Positions 18,310 through 27,737 are shown, numbered from the stretch's first letter. The stretch: 64,000 bases of DNA from Daejeonella sp. (GCF_030695525.1 NZ_JAUYSS010000058.1:1-64000), one strand, 5' to 3'. The notes: generated from the letters alone by a model not told the origin. Program-made: numbers and translations.

Positions 18310-20064
18310 TTATTTCCTGAAAACAACAGGCACATTATACTCCGGCATATTCTTAATACAAGGTTCAATAACTGTATATGCATTTTCACCCAGGATCTTT
18401 TTCTTACTTGCCAATGGAAGGTTCGAAAATACCAGCCATCCTAACTGCTGACGCGGGTCACGCATAGGAAGGTCAGAACCATACATAATCCGGTCATCGC
18501 CCACGGCATCTACCATATATTCTATAATCCCCAAGGGAACCGGGGTAAGCGTAATTTCAGCAAAAACATTTTTATGCTTCTTCATCATAGCGATTGCCAT
18601 ATCAGCCATTTTGAAGCTTCCTCCGGCATGTGCAATAACCCAACGTACATTTTTATACTTTTCAGCCAGTTTATCTACCTCCAATAAATCGCCTCTGGAA
18701 GGATGGATCAGTGCATATAATCCGTTTTTATTTCCATATTCCCACCAGATATCATAAGCCGGATTATGGTATTCCATTCCATAGAAATGGTAAGGCTTCA
18801 TTCCTATAATACGCTTATCTGAATATACCTGCGGAATCATTTCAGCCAGTTGCTCTTGAGTATAATGCGTCGGACTAAAAGTCGCGAGTCCCCAAAAACC
18901 TTTGGGAGAGGCATCCAGAGCCTCTTTGACTAATTTATTCCCCTGTACAGAATCATTACTCACCACTCCATTCCAGCTCATGAAGCCCCCTCCAACACAA
19001 CCCAGTCGTTCCATCATCTTGAATATTCCCTTTGGTCCACCATTTTCCATATGGTATCCGGTACCTCCAGCCCCATGAATTCCTTCATGAAGCATATGCA
19101 TATGCATATCAATCACAGGAACCGGAATAGGTTTACCATTCCGAACAGAGCTCATTAAAATATCTTCTGACCTGTTTGTATGAACTTTAGGAGGGCGTTG
19201 TCCACCCAGAAGTCGGATCAGATTTCCTCCTGCAATTTTGGCTTTTGCATCATCCGGTATATCTGCATAATCAATGTAGGTACGATGTGCCCCGGCCGAC
19301 ATAGTTGGTGCATCAGTGGCAAATATCAACTGATTAATATGTCCTTTTTTGTAGAGAAACTCTAAGCCTTCATTAATCTGCATGCGGTCAAAACTGATAT
19401 GCAGATTAGGATGATCTTTCAATAATCCGATTGCATATCGCTGCTCCCCCCAGCTGATAGCAGAGACAAGCAGAGGAATTGATTTATATCGGGTTAGAAA
19501 CTCATTCAATTCCTTCCAGCCACCAATTTCTGAAACTGTAGTAATGGTAAAAACCTTATTATCATTCAGATGCTTCATAAGCTCCTGACTCGATTGCGCG
19601 CTCCAATCCCAACCATTTGAGGCAGGATGAATCGTAACCGCCCGCACATTATGCTCAGCCATCTTAAGCTTTAACTGGGCCGGAGGAAGGCATTCATTCG
19701 TATGATGTGGCAATACATTCCATATTCCAAATAAATTGGGATAAGGCTTTAGATGATTGCTTAATTCCAAATTGGAATACATTGCATCGTAACTGAGGGA
19801 TAAGGTAGAGGCAACCAGTGCCCCGGAAATGGAACAATGATCCAATTCCTTTATCAAATCTTCCAGTTGCCACTTTTCACCCGGATGTTTGTACCTTCTC
19901 GGACCAATGCGTGCGAAAGCATCGAAAAACAAAAGGTCTTTGGTCTGTGGCATCAAAAAATCGGCAGTAGAAGCAAGAAGGCTTCCTGATGTTGAAGCTA
20001 ATACTGTGGTTCCTAAAAGGGTTATGGAATTTTTTTTAATGAATTCCCGTCTGGATTTATACAT
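18310..20064 (-). CDS. Tat-exported double amidohydrolase: degenerate N-half fused to active C-half
   Basis: A 584-residue protein with a twin-arginine signal (KSRREFIKKNSITLLG) followed by two amidohydrolase_2 domains. The N-half (about 43-295) lacks the H-x-H element (FFDAFARIG) and the mid-barrel histidines, though it keeps ATDAP. The C-half (about 315-570) has an intact VIDMHMHML, HPSRG, IAHAGGSF and YGSDLPMRDP. This is twice the family's usual length. The separate pair at 11223-12987 shows the same combination as two genes, in opposite order. The reaction is unknown. It lies 33 bp behind the jelly-roll gene. Confidence 0.78.
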   Translation of the reverse strand: MYKSRREFIKKNSITLLGTTVLASTSGSLLASTADFLMPQTKDLLFFDAFARIGPRRYKHPGEKWQLEDLIKELDHCSISGALVASTLSLSYDAMYSNLELSNHLKPYPNLFGIWNVLPHHTNECLPPAQLKLKMAEHNVRAVTIHPASNGWDWSAQSSQELMKHLNDNKVFTITTVSEIGGWKELNEFLTRYKSIPLLVSAISWGEQRYAIGLLKDHPNLHISFDRMQINEGLEFLYKKGHINQLIFATDAPTMSAGAHRTYIDYADIPDDAKAKIAGGNLIRLLGGQRPPKVHTNRSEDILMSSVRNGKPIPVPVIDMHMHMLHEGIHGAGGTGYHMENGGPKGIFKMMERLGCVGGGFMSWNGVVSNDSVQGNKLVKEALDASPKGFWGLATFSPTHYTQEQLAEMIPQVYSDKRIIGMKPYHFYGMEYHNPAYDIWWEYGNKNGLYALIHPSRGDLLEVDKLAEKYKNVRWVIAHAGGSFKMADMAIAMMKKHKNVFAEITLTPVPLGIIEYMVDAVGDDRIMYGSDLPMRDPRQQLGWLVFSNLPLASKKKILGENAYTVIEPCIKNMPEYNVPVVFRK

Positions 20065-20097
20065 TGAATATTTCTTTATAGCTTTTGATTAGTTCTG

Positions 20098-20805
20098 TTA
20101 ATTTCCTGGTTTATAAATACTGAGATCCCTGATCAGGCATGAAGCAGTTAATCCGGCAGTTCCCCGAATCCTGAACAGGATATTTCCATTTCCATGAGGA
20201 GTAGTATCCTGCATTTCCACAACCCGTTTCCCATCTATACTCATACGGATATCTTTACCAATTTTGGCGATCTCTACCTGGTAATAGATTCCCGCTACCA
20301 TCATATCAGGATGTGAAGCATTCGCGATTTGCACAGATGCCGGATTTTTTAAAATGAAGGGATTTGCACCATGAGGGGCATTTTTATACGCAAAAAGGTA
20401 ATTCTTACTATCTGCATTCAGCAATTTCATACCACCATCATAATCTGACGGTATAGTTAAGCCTTTTTTTTCTAAGGGATCTGAAGCGGATAAGATTGTT
20501 ACAAGTACCGTAGCAGGAGTCAGTGCAAGGACTTTATATTTTAGAATAACATCGCCGTAAGATTCCGGGCTCATCAGCATGACTCCCTGACTATCTTCGG
20601 CTTCTGAAAGGCAGGTCTGTGCATTTAACACATTAAATACCTTCCCTTTTCCAAGCAATTTCCATTTCACGAGATCTTCGGCAGAAATCTTATGTTCCTG
20701 CCAATCAGATGGTATCTCTACCGAATTTCTAACAGATGCAAAAGAGATTTGAGCTGATAGAAGAAATAATAGAAGAAATCCGAGAGTTAAAATTCTATTG
20801 TTCAT
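20098..20805 (-). CDS. Secreted jelly-roll (LamG/DUF1961-like) protein
   Basis: A 235-residue exported protein with a Sec signal peptide (MNNRILTLGFLLLFLLSAQ). The rest is beta-rich with the pattern of a concanavalin-like jelly roll: YGDVILKYKVLALTPATVLV in the middle and VEIAKIGKDIRMSIDGKRVVE followed by GNGNILFRIRGTAGLTASCLIRDLSIY at the end. This resembles DUF1961/DUF1080-type domains found in polysaccharide loci as binding modules or as hydrolases; I cannot choose between them. It lies between a secreted AGE-family gene and the double amidohydrolase with short spacers, so it is probably co-transcribed. Confidence 0.65.
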   Translation of the reverse strand: MNNRILTLGFLLLFLLSAQISFASVRNSVEIPSDWQEHKISAEDLVKWKLLGKGKVFNVLNAQTCLSEAEDSQGVMLMSPESYGDVILKYKVLALTPATVLVTILSASDPLEKKGLTIPSDYDGGMKLLNADSKNYLFAYKNAPHGANPFILKNPASVQIANASHPDMMVAGIYYQVEIAKIGKDIRMSIDGKRVVEMQDTTPHGNGNILFRIRGTAGLTASCLIRDLSIYKPGN

Positions 20806-20884
20806 GGCTTATTTTGTATTTGTTTATTCTATTAATTTTATTTTTCTACCCATAACATTATGGTTGATGGCTTTATATTTCCTT

Positions 20885-22246
20885 TTAGGATTTTGCAAAT
20901 AACCCTGAAACTTTACCTCCTCTGGCAATAATTCTTTCCAAAATTTCTATGGAGTAAAAAAATTGCCTAGGGGTATGCAATAAACCATTGGTGACAATCT
21001 TTTCGGGTTTGGCTGAGTAAACCTTGAAACAATCATTATAATAATCGATTACCAGCGGATCATGCGTATGTTCGATGGTCATAAGACCAAACACGAGAAC
21101 ATCATCCAGGGCACCCCAGGTATAATTCCCATTCTCAACTAATTTAGCTTTTGGATGACTTAGTGATAAACCCCCGAAATCGGGATTTGAGGGCATTCCC
21201 TTACCTAAAATATAGGTCTTTTCGAGCGTAGATATTCCCATTTCCATGCCTTTTCTAAAGGTAGGATAATGAGAAACCCGCAAGGCTTCATTCATAACCA
21301 TCCAGCAAGCCTGAATCGAATGCCAGCCACTTACACCCTGAGGATAGAAAGCACCCCAATTTGGTGCATCAAAGGTATAGGGTCTGAAATAATCATCGAG
21401 TAATTCAAGTAAAACACCTTCATTAGGCTGCCAGTGATGCTCACAGATTACACGTACACAATAACGGGCAATCCGCTCAACAGCCGGATCACGGCTAACT
21501 TTAAGTAATGGAGTTAAAGCGGCTAAAAAGTGTTGCCAGCTTGGAAGACGGCGGGTTCCCGGCTCCAGCGCCTCGGTATGTGCATCAACATGCTGATAGG
21601 TTGGAGATAATAATCTGTCTTTAACAGATATGGCCGTTTTGATTGCCAGTTCAAGATCTCGAGGATCTTTTGTTGCGATATACAATTCTGCCAAACCCTG
21701 CATCATATAGATATCACCATAATGATCCAAAGGTTCTGTCAGTTTCTTTGTCCCATCGCGACTCACGAATGATGCCCATCTGTAGTCATCCGTCATTGCA
21801 CTTTTGATCAGGAAATCACGGCCTTTTATGGCTGCGTCCAGATGCTTTTTATCATTTGTGATATGATTATACAGATAAGAGAACATCCAGACAGCTCTGC
21901 CCTGGAAGTACATGCCTTTCTTTTCAAAATCAGGTTCCTGACCCGGACTTATTGCATTGGCAAATCCACCGTACTTATGATCAATACCCCGCTCCCAGTT
22001 TGGAATGTAAATGTCTTTCAGATAATTACGGTGATACTTCAGCAGATCCGGAAGAGACATACCTCCCAATTGATCAATGCTTCCTTCGATAACTGTCTTA
22101 TCACTTAGGTATTCAGTTTGTCCTTCTTCTCTAATTCTTTCTGAAGCAAGAATTTCCGGACTTAGCCCAAGTCCTATCATTGAAGCTAATCCCACTAAAG
22201 AATTCTTTTTCAGAAACTGTCGTCTTGAATATTCACAATTTTTCAT
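20885..22246 (-). CDS. Tat-exported N-acylglucosamine 2-epimerase (AGE) family protein
   Basis: A 453-residue protein with a twin-arginine signal (EYSRRQFLKKNSLVGLASM) and an (alpha/alpha)6-barrel sequence: DHKYGGFANAI near 85, FQGRAVWMFSYLYNH near 115, and a repeated helix-loop pattern to the end. AGE-family enzymes epimerise or isomerise sugars at C2, but this fold is shared with unsaturated glucuronyl hydrolases, and secreted AGE-like proteins in PULs are poorly characterised. The sequence is more distant from the two AGE-like proteins at 50425-53109 than they are from each other. Export to the periplasm argues against the usual cytosolic sialate role. Confidence 0.75.
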   Translation of the reverse strand: MKNCEYSRRQFLKKNSLVGLASMIGLGLSPEILASERIREEGQTEYLSDKTVIEGSIDQLGGMSLPDLLKYHRNYLKDIYIPNWERGIDHKYGGFANAISPGQEPDFEKKGMYFQGRAVWMFSYLYNHITNDKKHLDAAIKGRDFLIKSAMTDDYRWASFVSRDGTKKLTEPLDHYGDIYMMQGLAELYIATKDPRDLELAIKTAISVKDRLLSPTYQHVDAHTEALEPGTRRLPSWQHFLAALTPLLKVSRDPAVERIARYCVRVICEHHWQPNEGVLLELLDDYFRPYTFDAPNWGAFYPQGVSGWHSIQACWMVMNEALRVSHYPTFRKGMEMGISTLEKTYILGKGMPSNPDFGGLSLSHPKAKLVENGNYTWGALDDVLVFGLMTIEHTHDPLVIDYYNDCFKVYSAKPEKIVTNGLLHTPRQFFYSIEILERIIARGGKVSGLFAKS

Positions 22247-22321
22247 ATTCTAGTTTATTTCATTCGGAGCTAAAAAAGGTTATTAGTCCATTGATGCCAA
22301 TCTGTAAACATATATTATTGC

Positions 22322-22474
22322 CTCTGGTCGGTGTTCTCACCGTACCATAAACGCTCTCTCATCTCATGGTCTGTGAAAACACCGACCAGAGAAAATAGTA
22401 ATTACGGGCAAGCGACCCGATAGCTATCGGGTGACGAATTTAACCGGCATGATGCCTATGTAAATTCGTAAGTC
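22322..22474. repeat. Composite palindromic repeat, copy 1
   Basis: It begins with an inverted pair of 19-bp arms (22322-22340 and 22373-22391; 18 of 19 bases pair, core GGTCGGTGTT/AACACCGACC). A perfect 18-bp palindrome ACCCGATAGCTATCGGGT follows at 22415-22432. It ends with a hairpin ACGAATTTA (22434-22442) / TAAATTCGT (22461-22469) enclosing GGCATGATGCC. A related copy at 41166-41332 has the last hairpin in reverse orientation. Confidence 0.78.
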
Positions 22475-22510
22475 GGAAAACTAATTCAAATTAGTAATTC
22501 ATTGCCTTTA

Positions 22511-22531
22511 TTCCTTGTTCTTTGCTCTTTG
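22511..22531. repeat. Short heptamer array TTCTTTG x3
   Basis: Three 7-bp units (TTCCTTG, TTCTTTG, CTCTTTG) end 8 bp before the stop codon of the CBM9-like gene. It is one of several heptamer arrays at gene ends in this window. Confidence 0.6.
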
Positions 22532-22538
22532 ATCCCCA

Positions 22539-23267
22539 TTATTTAAACACCAGTGTACCAAAATATTGCGGAAGATGAAACTGTGGAACAGGATTCTGAA
22601 CAATATTCCAGGTTATGTAATGCGGATTAGTACTTCTGCTTGATGTTTTATAGAAATTGGCCTTCCATTTAACACCCTTTTCCGGTTGCGTGTAATTTCC
22701 ATATTTTGCAAGCAATGAAAGAGGCATTTTAAACTCGAGGAACCAGGTTACGGGTTCGCTTATTTCCTGTTCCAGTTTTTTTGGCAAAGTATGTGCAATT
22801 TCTACGACATCAAAATCTTCCTCTTTTACATTAGTTCTTTTTCCATCCTTATGGTAAGCCATCAATCCTGTTCCCCCCGCATTAATCTCAACATTGAAAT
22901 ATCTAAGCGGCCAGTCCTTATCCGGTGAGAAAAAGAATTCAACACATGCATCTGTCGAAACAGAGCTGTTAAACTTTGTATTCTGAATTCTGACATGACG
23001 GTCCTCAACTTTATAGATCAGGTATACATTTTCAGAATCGTACATCATTTTTGCTGTGACCACAGGCTGAAATGCCGGTAGAGTCCCCATAAAATTCACA
23101 ATTGGAATTTCCTTTACTTTCTTCCATTGCGGTTTATCCCAATTCGCATCAATTGTCAATGATCCTTTCAACTTCCTGACTTTGTAAACAGATGGCTTCT
23201 CAGATGAATATGCTACAGGCAGCATGTAAACCATGGCAATTAACAGTAAGAATGATATTTTTTTCAT
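22539..23267 (-). CDS. Secreted carbohydrate-binding module family 9-like protein
   Basis: I chose the ATG at 23267, giving 242 residues with a clean Sec signal (MKKISFLLLIAMVYMLPVAYS). A longer frame to 23345 would encode residues from a heptamer repeat array and is rejected. The body matches CBM9/DOMON-like domains: LKGSLTIDANWDKPQWKKVKE near 35, TAKMMYDSENVYLIYKVEDRHV near 85, the FFSPDKDWPLRYFNVEINAGG stretch, and WFLEFKMPLSLLAKYG. Stand-alone proteins of this type are common in PULs and presumably bind sugar ends at the cell surface or in the periplasm. No catalytic residues are evident. Confidence 0.75.
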   Translation of the reverse strand: MKKISFLLLIAMVYMLPVAYSSEKPSVYKVRKLKGSLTIDANWDKPQWKKVKEIPIVNFMGTLPAFQPVVTAKMMYDSENVYLIYKVEDRHVRIQNTKFNSSVSTDACVEFFFSPDKDWPLRYFNVEINAGGTGLMAYHKDGKRTNVKEEDFDVVEIAHTLPKKLEQEISEPVTWFLEFKMPLSLLAKYGNYTQPEKGVKWKANFYKTSSRSTNPHYITWNIVQNPVPQFHLPQYFGTLVFK

Positions 23268-23282
23268 AATTATATATTTTTT

Positions 23283-23359
23283 GAGGTATGAGGTATGAGG
23301 TATGAAGTATGAGGTCTGAAGTATGAGGTCTGAGGTATCAGACATCCGACCTCAGACAT
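23283..23359. repeat. Heptamer array, eight direct plus three inverted-type units
   Basis: Eight 7-bp units (GAGGTAT/GAAGTAT/GAGGTCT) run from 23283 to 23338. CAGACAT, CCGACCT and CAGACAT follow to 23359; these are partly complementary to the preceding units, so the array can fold back on itself. It fills the spacer between the Kelch-like gene and the CBM9-like gene. Confidence 0.85.
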
Positions 23360-23367
23360 CAGTTGTC

Positions 23368-24372
23368 TCAATTCTTCTCCAACCACTTCTTCGGCACCTT
23401 CAAACTCCATACCTCACTATCCAGCAAATAGTTTGGTTCTGCTGCGCCACCTGCAATCCAAATTTTATCTTTAAAAACAAATGCAGCCTGCTCATGCCTT
23501 TTGGTCCATTTTAAATCAGACTTTAACTCTGTCCAGTTTTTTCCATCCTTTGAATACCAAACATCACCCTTATTTCCTGATTCAGCCCAGCCACCCAGTA
23601 CCCAAATCCTGTCTCTGTAAACCACTGTAGAAAACCAGATCCGTGGATCCCATGGAGCAGCGGCAGTGACCTGAGTCCAGTTTACCCCATCTTCAGAACA
23701 CCAGACATCATTCAGTGATTCTGGTTTGGGAGCCCGAAGTCCTCCACCTATGATCCAGATCTTTCCGTCAAATACAAGGGCCTGTCCATGAGTTCTTTTT
23801 GACCAGGGTGCATTAGCCAGCTCAAGTTTCCATTCTTTGCCATCTGCTGAGGACCATACATCATTAAATAAGGTAGTGTCATTATTCTTATAAAAATCGC
23901 TGGTACCGCCCATTATCCACATGCGGTTTTTAAAAACCACAAATCCGGGTGCTAATCTTGGGCTCCATCCTGCATTGGGTGTTTCCAAAACCCAATCAGC
24001 TCCATTCTTTGATGACCAAACCTGATTGCTCGTATTTGTACCAGGTAATTTCCTTCCACCCATCATCCACATTTTCCCCTTAAAAACCATTGCTGCAGGA
24101 AGATCACTATGCTCCCAGGGTGCAGTTTCTGTAACCCTTGTCCAGTTCTTTCCATCCGGCGACTTCCAGACATCCCGCGGATTCGGTAATTGAGGTGTAA
24201 ACCATCCGCCGAGAATCCACATATTACCTTTAAACACAAACTCCCCCTGAGAATCCCGGGCCTGCCAGGCAGCTTCAGGTGTTTCCTGCACCCAATTCAG
24301 GGTATTTGTTTGAGCAGATAAACCGGAACCTGTTCCGATTAAAATTGCTATCAATAGGATTAAATGCTTCAT
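23368..24372 (-). CDS. Secreted six-bladed Kelch-type propeller with Asp-box motifs
   Basis: This 334-residue protein has a Sec signal peptide (MKHLILLIAILIGTGSG). It consists of six repeats, each containing a Kelch-type strand pair ending in Gly-Gly (MWILGGW, MWMMGGR, MWIMGGT, IWIIGGG, IWVLGGW, IWIAGGA). Five of them are followed by an Asp-box-like S-x-D/N-G-x-x-W (SPDGKNW, SKNGADW, SADGKEW, SEDGVNW, SKDGKNW). It has a repeated aromatic 'W-x-x-R' step between blades. It resembles the C-terminal propeller of DUF6242-type Bacteroidota proteins. No sialidase active-site arginines are obvious, so a binding or lectin-like role is more likely than catalysis. Confidence 0.75.
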   Translation of the reverse strand: MKHLILLIAILIGTGSGLSAQTNTLNWVQETPEAAWQARDSQGEFVFKGNMWILGGWFTPQLPNPRDVWKSPDGKNWTRVTETAPWEHSDLPAAMVFKGKMWMMGGRKLPGTNTSNQVWSSKNGADWVLETPNAGWSPRLAPGFVVFKNRMWIMGGTSDFYKNNDTTLFNDVWSSADGKEWKLELANAPWSKRTHGQALVFDGKIWIIGGGLRAPKPESLNDVWCSEDGVNWTQVTAAAPWDPRIWFSTVVYRDRIWVLGGWAESGNKGDVWYSKDGKNWTELKSDLKWTKRHEQAAFVFKDKIWIAGGAAEPNYLLDSEVWSLKVPKKWLEKN

Positions 24373-24409
24373 TTTCTTAAATTAATTGAACATATAAATG
24401 CCTATTCGC

Positions 24410-27400
24410 CTAGTTTATTGAAATTTTTGATTGGCCCTGAGGTATAGTCAGTGTCAGAATTTTTAAATTCTGATCATACTTCCAATTCTTTACACTCTGT
24501 CCATTCTGAACAACAGAAGACGGCTTTACCGGACTTACCATCATGAGTTCAGAAGGACTATCCGATTTTACTTCAAGAACTGTACCTCTATCTGAAAGGC
24601 TAAGAGAAGCGATAACAGAACTAGAAAATTTCAACCCTGAACCATAAGCATCAAAACTTTTGCCTTCAAAATAAGCTTCTTTTAGCTGATCTTCCGAAAT
24701 TACTGCCGTAAATCTGCTTGCATCTGTTTTAAAACCCTCAACACTGGCATCTGAACTTTGATTCACCCTGAAAAATCCATAATACTTTGTGTTAACTTCA
24801 TTCAACACAGCACCTATCCAGTCATTAGAATCAATCCGCGTAGGTTTTGGCCTTACTGCATAATCACCGTTAGCAGGTTTTCCTTCAGGCACCATTACCG
24901 CCAGAAAATCTGCATTATTTTGTTTCGCAGATGATATAGCAATAAAACTCTCATCCCGATCAGAGTTACGAATCACTCCCGTTAATGGCTGCGGGGAAAG
25001 TACATCCATAGTCAATCTAGCCGCAGGGCGATTTATGCTCATCCGATTATCCGCATAAGAAATTGAACTTTTCCCATTCGTGTGCTCGGCATGAAAAAGC
25101 CAATTGTATGAATGTGCATCAGGGCTTTTCACCTGATCAAAGAGAAATATCGGACCATTTTTAATGCTGAGTAAGGTGCGGGTATAATTTGACACAACTC
25201 CTTTGTAAACACTTGTGAGATCTCCTTCCACACCACTTGATCTTTCACCTGCAAATGAACTGGTAATTTTTGGCCAGGTCTTTAACGATGCTATCCCGTT
25301 ATCAAAATCTCCGGGTGCCTGACTCTCGGCATTCATATCCACCAGCATCACATTATGTCCTACCGCCTGAGTATAATATCCGGGGAAATAAAGATTTGCA
25401 TAATAGCTGCTGCTATGACCGGCGTCACTCAACAACTCTTCTCCATTATGTGTCAGCAGAATGGTACCCTGATCATAATGATAATGATTTCCATTAGGTC
25501 CGGCTTTATAAATCAGGATACTACCTGAATCATCCCAGCTTGAACGAATTACCATGTGGCCTTTACCTACAAAGTGCTTTGAAGTTGGAAGAGTCTCCCT
25601 GCTGATCGGTGTGATACCCTCTGTATACCAGAGGTATGGCAAAATACCTCCCCTTGCTACACCTGAATCCCATGATGGTTTAACATATTTATACATGAAC
25701 GGATCTTTCATCTTATAAACAAGCCACTGCATGGGTTGCTGGGTAAAATTGTAGGTAGGAGAAACATCACCCAGATCCTGATATTTTCCCCTGTTATTCT
25801 GGGTTACATACAATGGATACTGGTAAAACTCTTTTAAATAGGTAGTAGAAGTATAATCTATCCCATAATTATTTTCGAGGGAAAACAGAAACTCTACAAA
25901 CTCCCGGTATCCCATTTCCTGATAAGTATAGGGCTCATTGTAGCTACCTTCAGGCAGCATGGTGCGATCAATAAACTGTTTGGATTTAGCAAGGATACCC
26001 GAAAGATAAGGTTCAAGGCCAGGTAATTCCGGATCATCATTGGCAATCGCCATAGCCGCAAGCCCCACTCCGGAGAGGATCACACCTATGTGATTCGAAT
26101 TGCTTGTTGGCATTCGGTTTAATTCAACCATATCGCGATAGAAAGGTTTGATGGAGTTTTCCATAATTCCTTTACGAATCTCTTTACGCTCCTGTTCAGA
26201 AAGAATTTGAAACAATAAATCATAACCCAATGCCGCAGCCATAGCGGCCGGAGCACCAGGATAATAGGTATGGTTTCCGTTTGCCTCCATCCATGGATGG
26301 TTCCATGATGGCATTGAGCAAAGTTCGGTAAGTGCTGCCTTAGCCTTCTCTCCGGCTTCTTTATTGCCGGTCAGATAAAATTGCCAGGCTTCATTATTAA
26401 TAACCCTGGCAAGAGTATTCTGGGTGTTATACCAGCCACCCATGCTTGCACTGGCATAAGGACCGCCGGTAACAGATTCAGGAGCTACTGATGTAGGTTG
26501 AGGCAAGGAATTGATATCTACAGTTGATGGCTTATAAGTGTTGATAAAATTCTCTAATAATTTTTTTGCAGCCGGGGGTTCAAATCCGGCTCTTCTGGCA
26601 GCCAGTTCCGGGCCGGTAAAAAAGACCCTGGGATGGCTTGTTGCATTTAAACCCGGAACCTGAATGATAAAACTCATATCCCATGTAAAACCTTGTGCTC
26701 CTTCGGCAGTAATTCTTGCTTTCCACTGTCCTCTGGAATCTCCGGCTTTGATTGTATGTACTGCATTATTAGACCATATACCATCTCCTGCCCGGGAATC
26801 GCCATGTGTTCCATCATCATAAAATTTGACTTTTTTTAATCTGGTCTGCCCATCCGGACTTATAAGATCAGCGCTTACAGCATTAGGCTTCACACCATCC
26901 TCGGCCTTTACGCTCAATGATATGGTTTGACCTGTTGTATAATGGTTATGAATTACCGTCTGACCAAAGTGCTCCAGCCAGGTGGAACCTGGCTGGGTTG
27001 AAATAAACTGTCTGGGCCTTTCTCCGTTAAGCCGGAATTCATCCATCAGCATAGAATAGCTGGGTAAATGATTCACCACCGGATAAAAAGTTTTCATAAC
27101 GACAACCTGAAGGTGCGCACCTGCACTCAGCGACTTACCTGAAGACTTGAAAGACTCAATTGGAAGGTCCACTTCAACCCAGGTGTTTGCTTTTGGCGAA
27201 CTGATAGTGTGGGTGTACAATGTGCCTTCAAAAGTTCCCAGAGAAACATCCAGATTTGCCGGTTTTCTGTCACTCATTAAAAAGAAAGCAAACTTCAATC
27301 GCGTTGATGAAGTAGCATACATATCAATTCGCTTAGTAAATCCCTGTGTAAGATCATTAGCATCATTAGGCTTGGTTAAACGCCAAAGCGAACTCCCTTT

Positions 27401-27607
27401 TCCACCATAAGCAGGTTCCTTTTTGGTACTGAAGGCAGGATCGTAACCTGTGTCCTGTTGATAGGGATACGGCTCCCATGTGAACATCTCACCGGTATCG
27501 AAATTATCATAAATGACATATGGCACCCTGCTTCCTGATGTTTGCGCATTACCTGCACTTACGAAAAGGAGAAGTGACAGGAAAGGTGCTATTGCTTTTA
27601 TTTTCAT
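24410..27607 (-). CDS. Heparinase II/III-family polysaccharide lyase-like protein
   Basis: A 1065-residue secreted protein with a Sec signal (MKIKAIAPFLSLLLFVSAGNA). It has an N-terminal jelly roll (about 25-200), a second beta domain, an alpha/alpha toroid (about 330-640) with MPTSNSNHIGV near residue 500, and a C-terminal beta-sandwich beginning with NHYHYDQGTI near 707. It is a clear paralogue of the protein at 7963-11175 along its whole length, which suggests duplication between two related gene groups. Tyr/His residues expected for beta-elimination are retained. The specificity is not readable. It lies 37 bp before the Kelch-like gene in the transcript order. Confidence 0.85.
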   Translation of the reverse strand: MKIKAIAPFLSLLLFVSAGNAQTSGSRVPYVIYDNFDTGEMFTWEPYPYQQDTGYDPAFSTKKEPAYGGKGSSLWRLTKPNDANDLTQGFTKRIDMYATSSTRLKFAFFLMSDRKPANLDVSLGTFEGTLYTHTISSPKANTWVEVDLPIESFKSSGKSLSAGAHLQVVVMKTFYPVVNHLPSYSMLMDEFRLNGERPRQFISTQPGSTWLEHFGQTVIHNHYTTGQTISLSVKAEDGVKPNAVSADLISPDGQTRLKKVKFYDDGTHGDSRAGDGIWSNNAVHTIKAGDSRGQWKARITAEGAQGFTWDMSFIIQVPGLNATSHPRVFFTGPELAARRAGFEPPAAKKLLENFINTYKPSTVDINSLPQPTSVAPESVTGGPYASASMGGWYNTQNTLARVINNEAWQFYLTGNKEAGEKAKAALTELCSMPSWNHPWMEANGNHTYYPGAPAAMAAALGYDLLFQILSEQERKEIRKGIMENSIKPFYRDMVELNRMPTSNSNHIGVILSGVGLAAMAIANDDPELPGLEPYLSGILAKSKQFIDRTMLPEGSYNEPYTYQEMGYREFVEFLFSLENNYGIDYTSTTYLKEFYQYPLYVTQNNRGKYQDLGDVSPTYNFTQQPMQWLVYKMKDPFMYKYVKPSWDSGVARGGILPYLWYTEGITPISRETLPTSKHFVGKGHMVIRSSWDDSGSILIYKAGPNGNHYHYDQGTILLTHNGEELLSDAGHSSSYYANLYFPGYYTQAVGHNVMLVDMNAESQAPGDFDNGIASLKTWPKITSSFAGERSSGVEGDLTSVYKGVVSNYTRTLLSIKNGPIFLFDQVKSPDAHSYNWLFHAEHTNGKSSISYADNRMSINRPAARLTMDVLSPQPLTGVIRNSDRDESFIAISSAKQNNADFLAVMVPEGKPANGDYAVRPKPTRIDSNDWIGAVLNEVNTKYYGFFRVNQSSDASVEGFKTDASRFTAVISEDQLKEAYFEGKSFDAYGSGLKFSSSVIASLSLSDRGTVLEVKSDSPSELMMVSPVKPSSVVQNGQSVKNWKYDQNLKILTLTIPQGQSKISIN

Positions 27608-27618
27608 GGTGTGTTTCT

Positions 27619-27674
27619 GTTGTCTGTTGTCTGATGTCTGATGTCTGATGTCTGAAATCTGTTTTCTGTTATCT
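27619..27674. repeat. Heptamer array GATGTCT, eight units
   Basis: Eight consecutive 7-bp units (GTTGTCT x2, GATGTCT x3, GAAATCT, GTTTTCT, GTTATCT) lie just upstream of the heparinase-like start codon at 27607, where the 5' leader of that gene would be. Confidence 0.85.
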
Positions 27675-27737
27675 TTACCAATTGTCAGTAATTTATTGGT
27701 TCATTTTACACTTGGTTTTAATACCCTAGAAGGTTTT

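Noticed and set aside
20885-22246. Sialic acid catabolism locus based on the AGE-family gene
   Set aside because: No sialidase, NanA lyase or ManNAc kinase gene is present, and the AGE-family proteins are exported.
23268-23345. N-terminal extension of the CBM9-like gene to an upstream ATG
   Set aside because: The extra 26 residues are encoded largely by the heptamer array, and a clean signal peptide starts at the ATG at 23267.
23283-23359. Possible CRISPR array
   Set aside because: Units are 7 bp with no spacers; no cas genes are in the window.
23368-24372. Sialidase call based on Asp-box motifs
   Set aside because: The blades are Kelch-like, and the sialidase arginine triad and catalytic Tyr/Glu pattern were not found.
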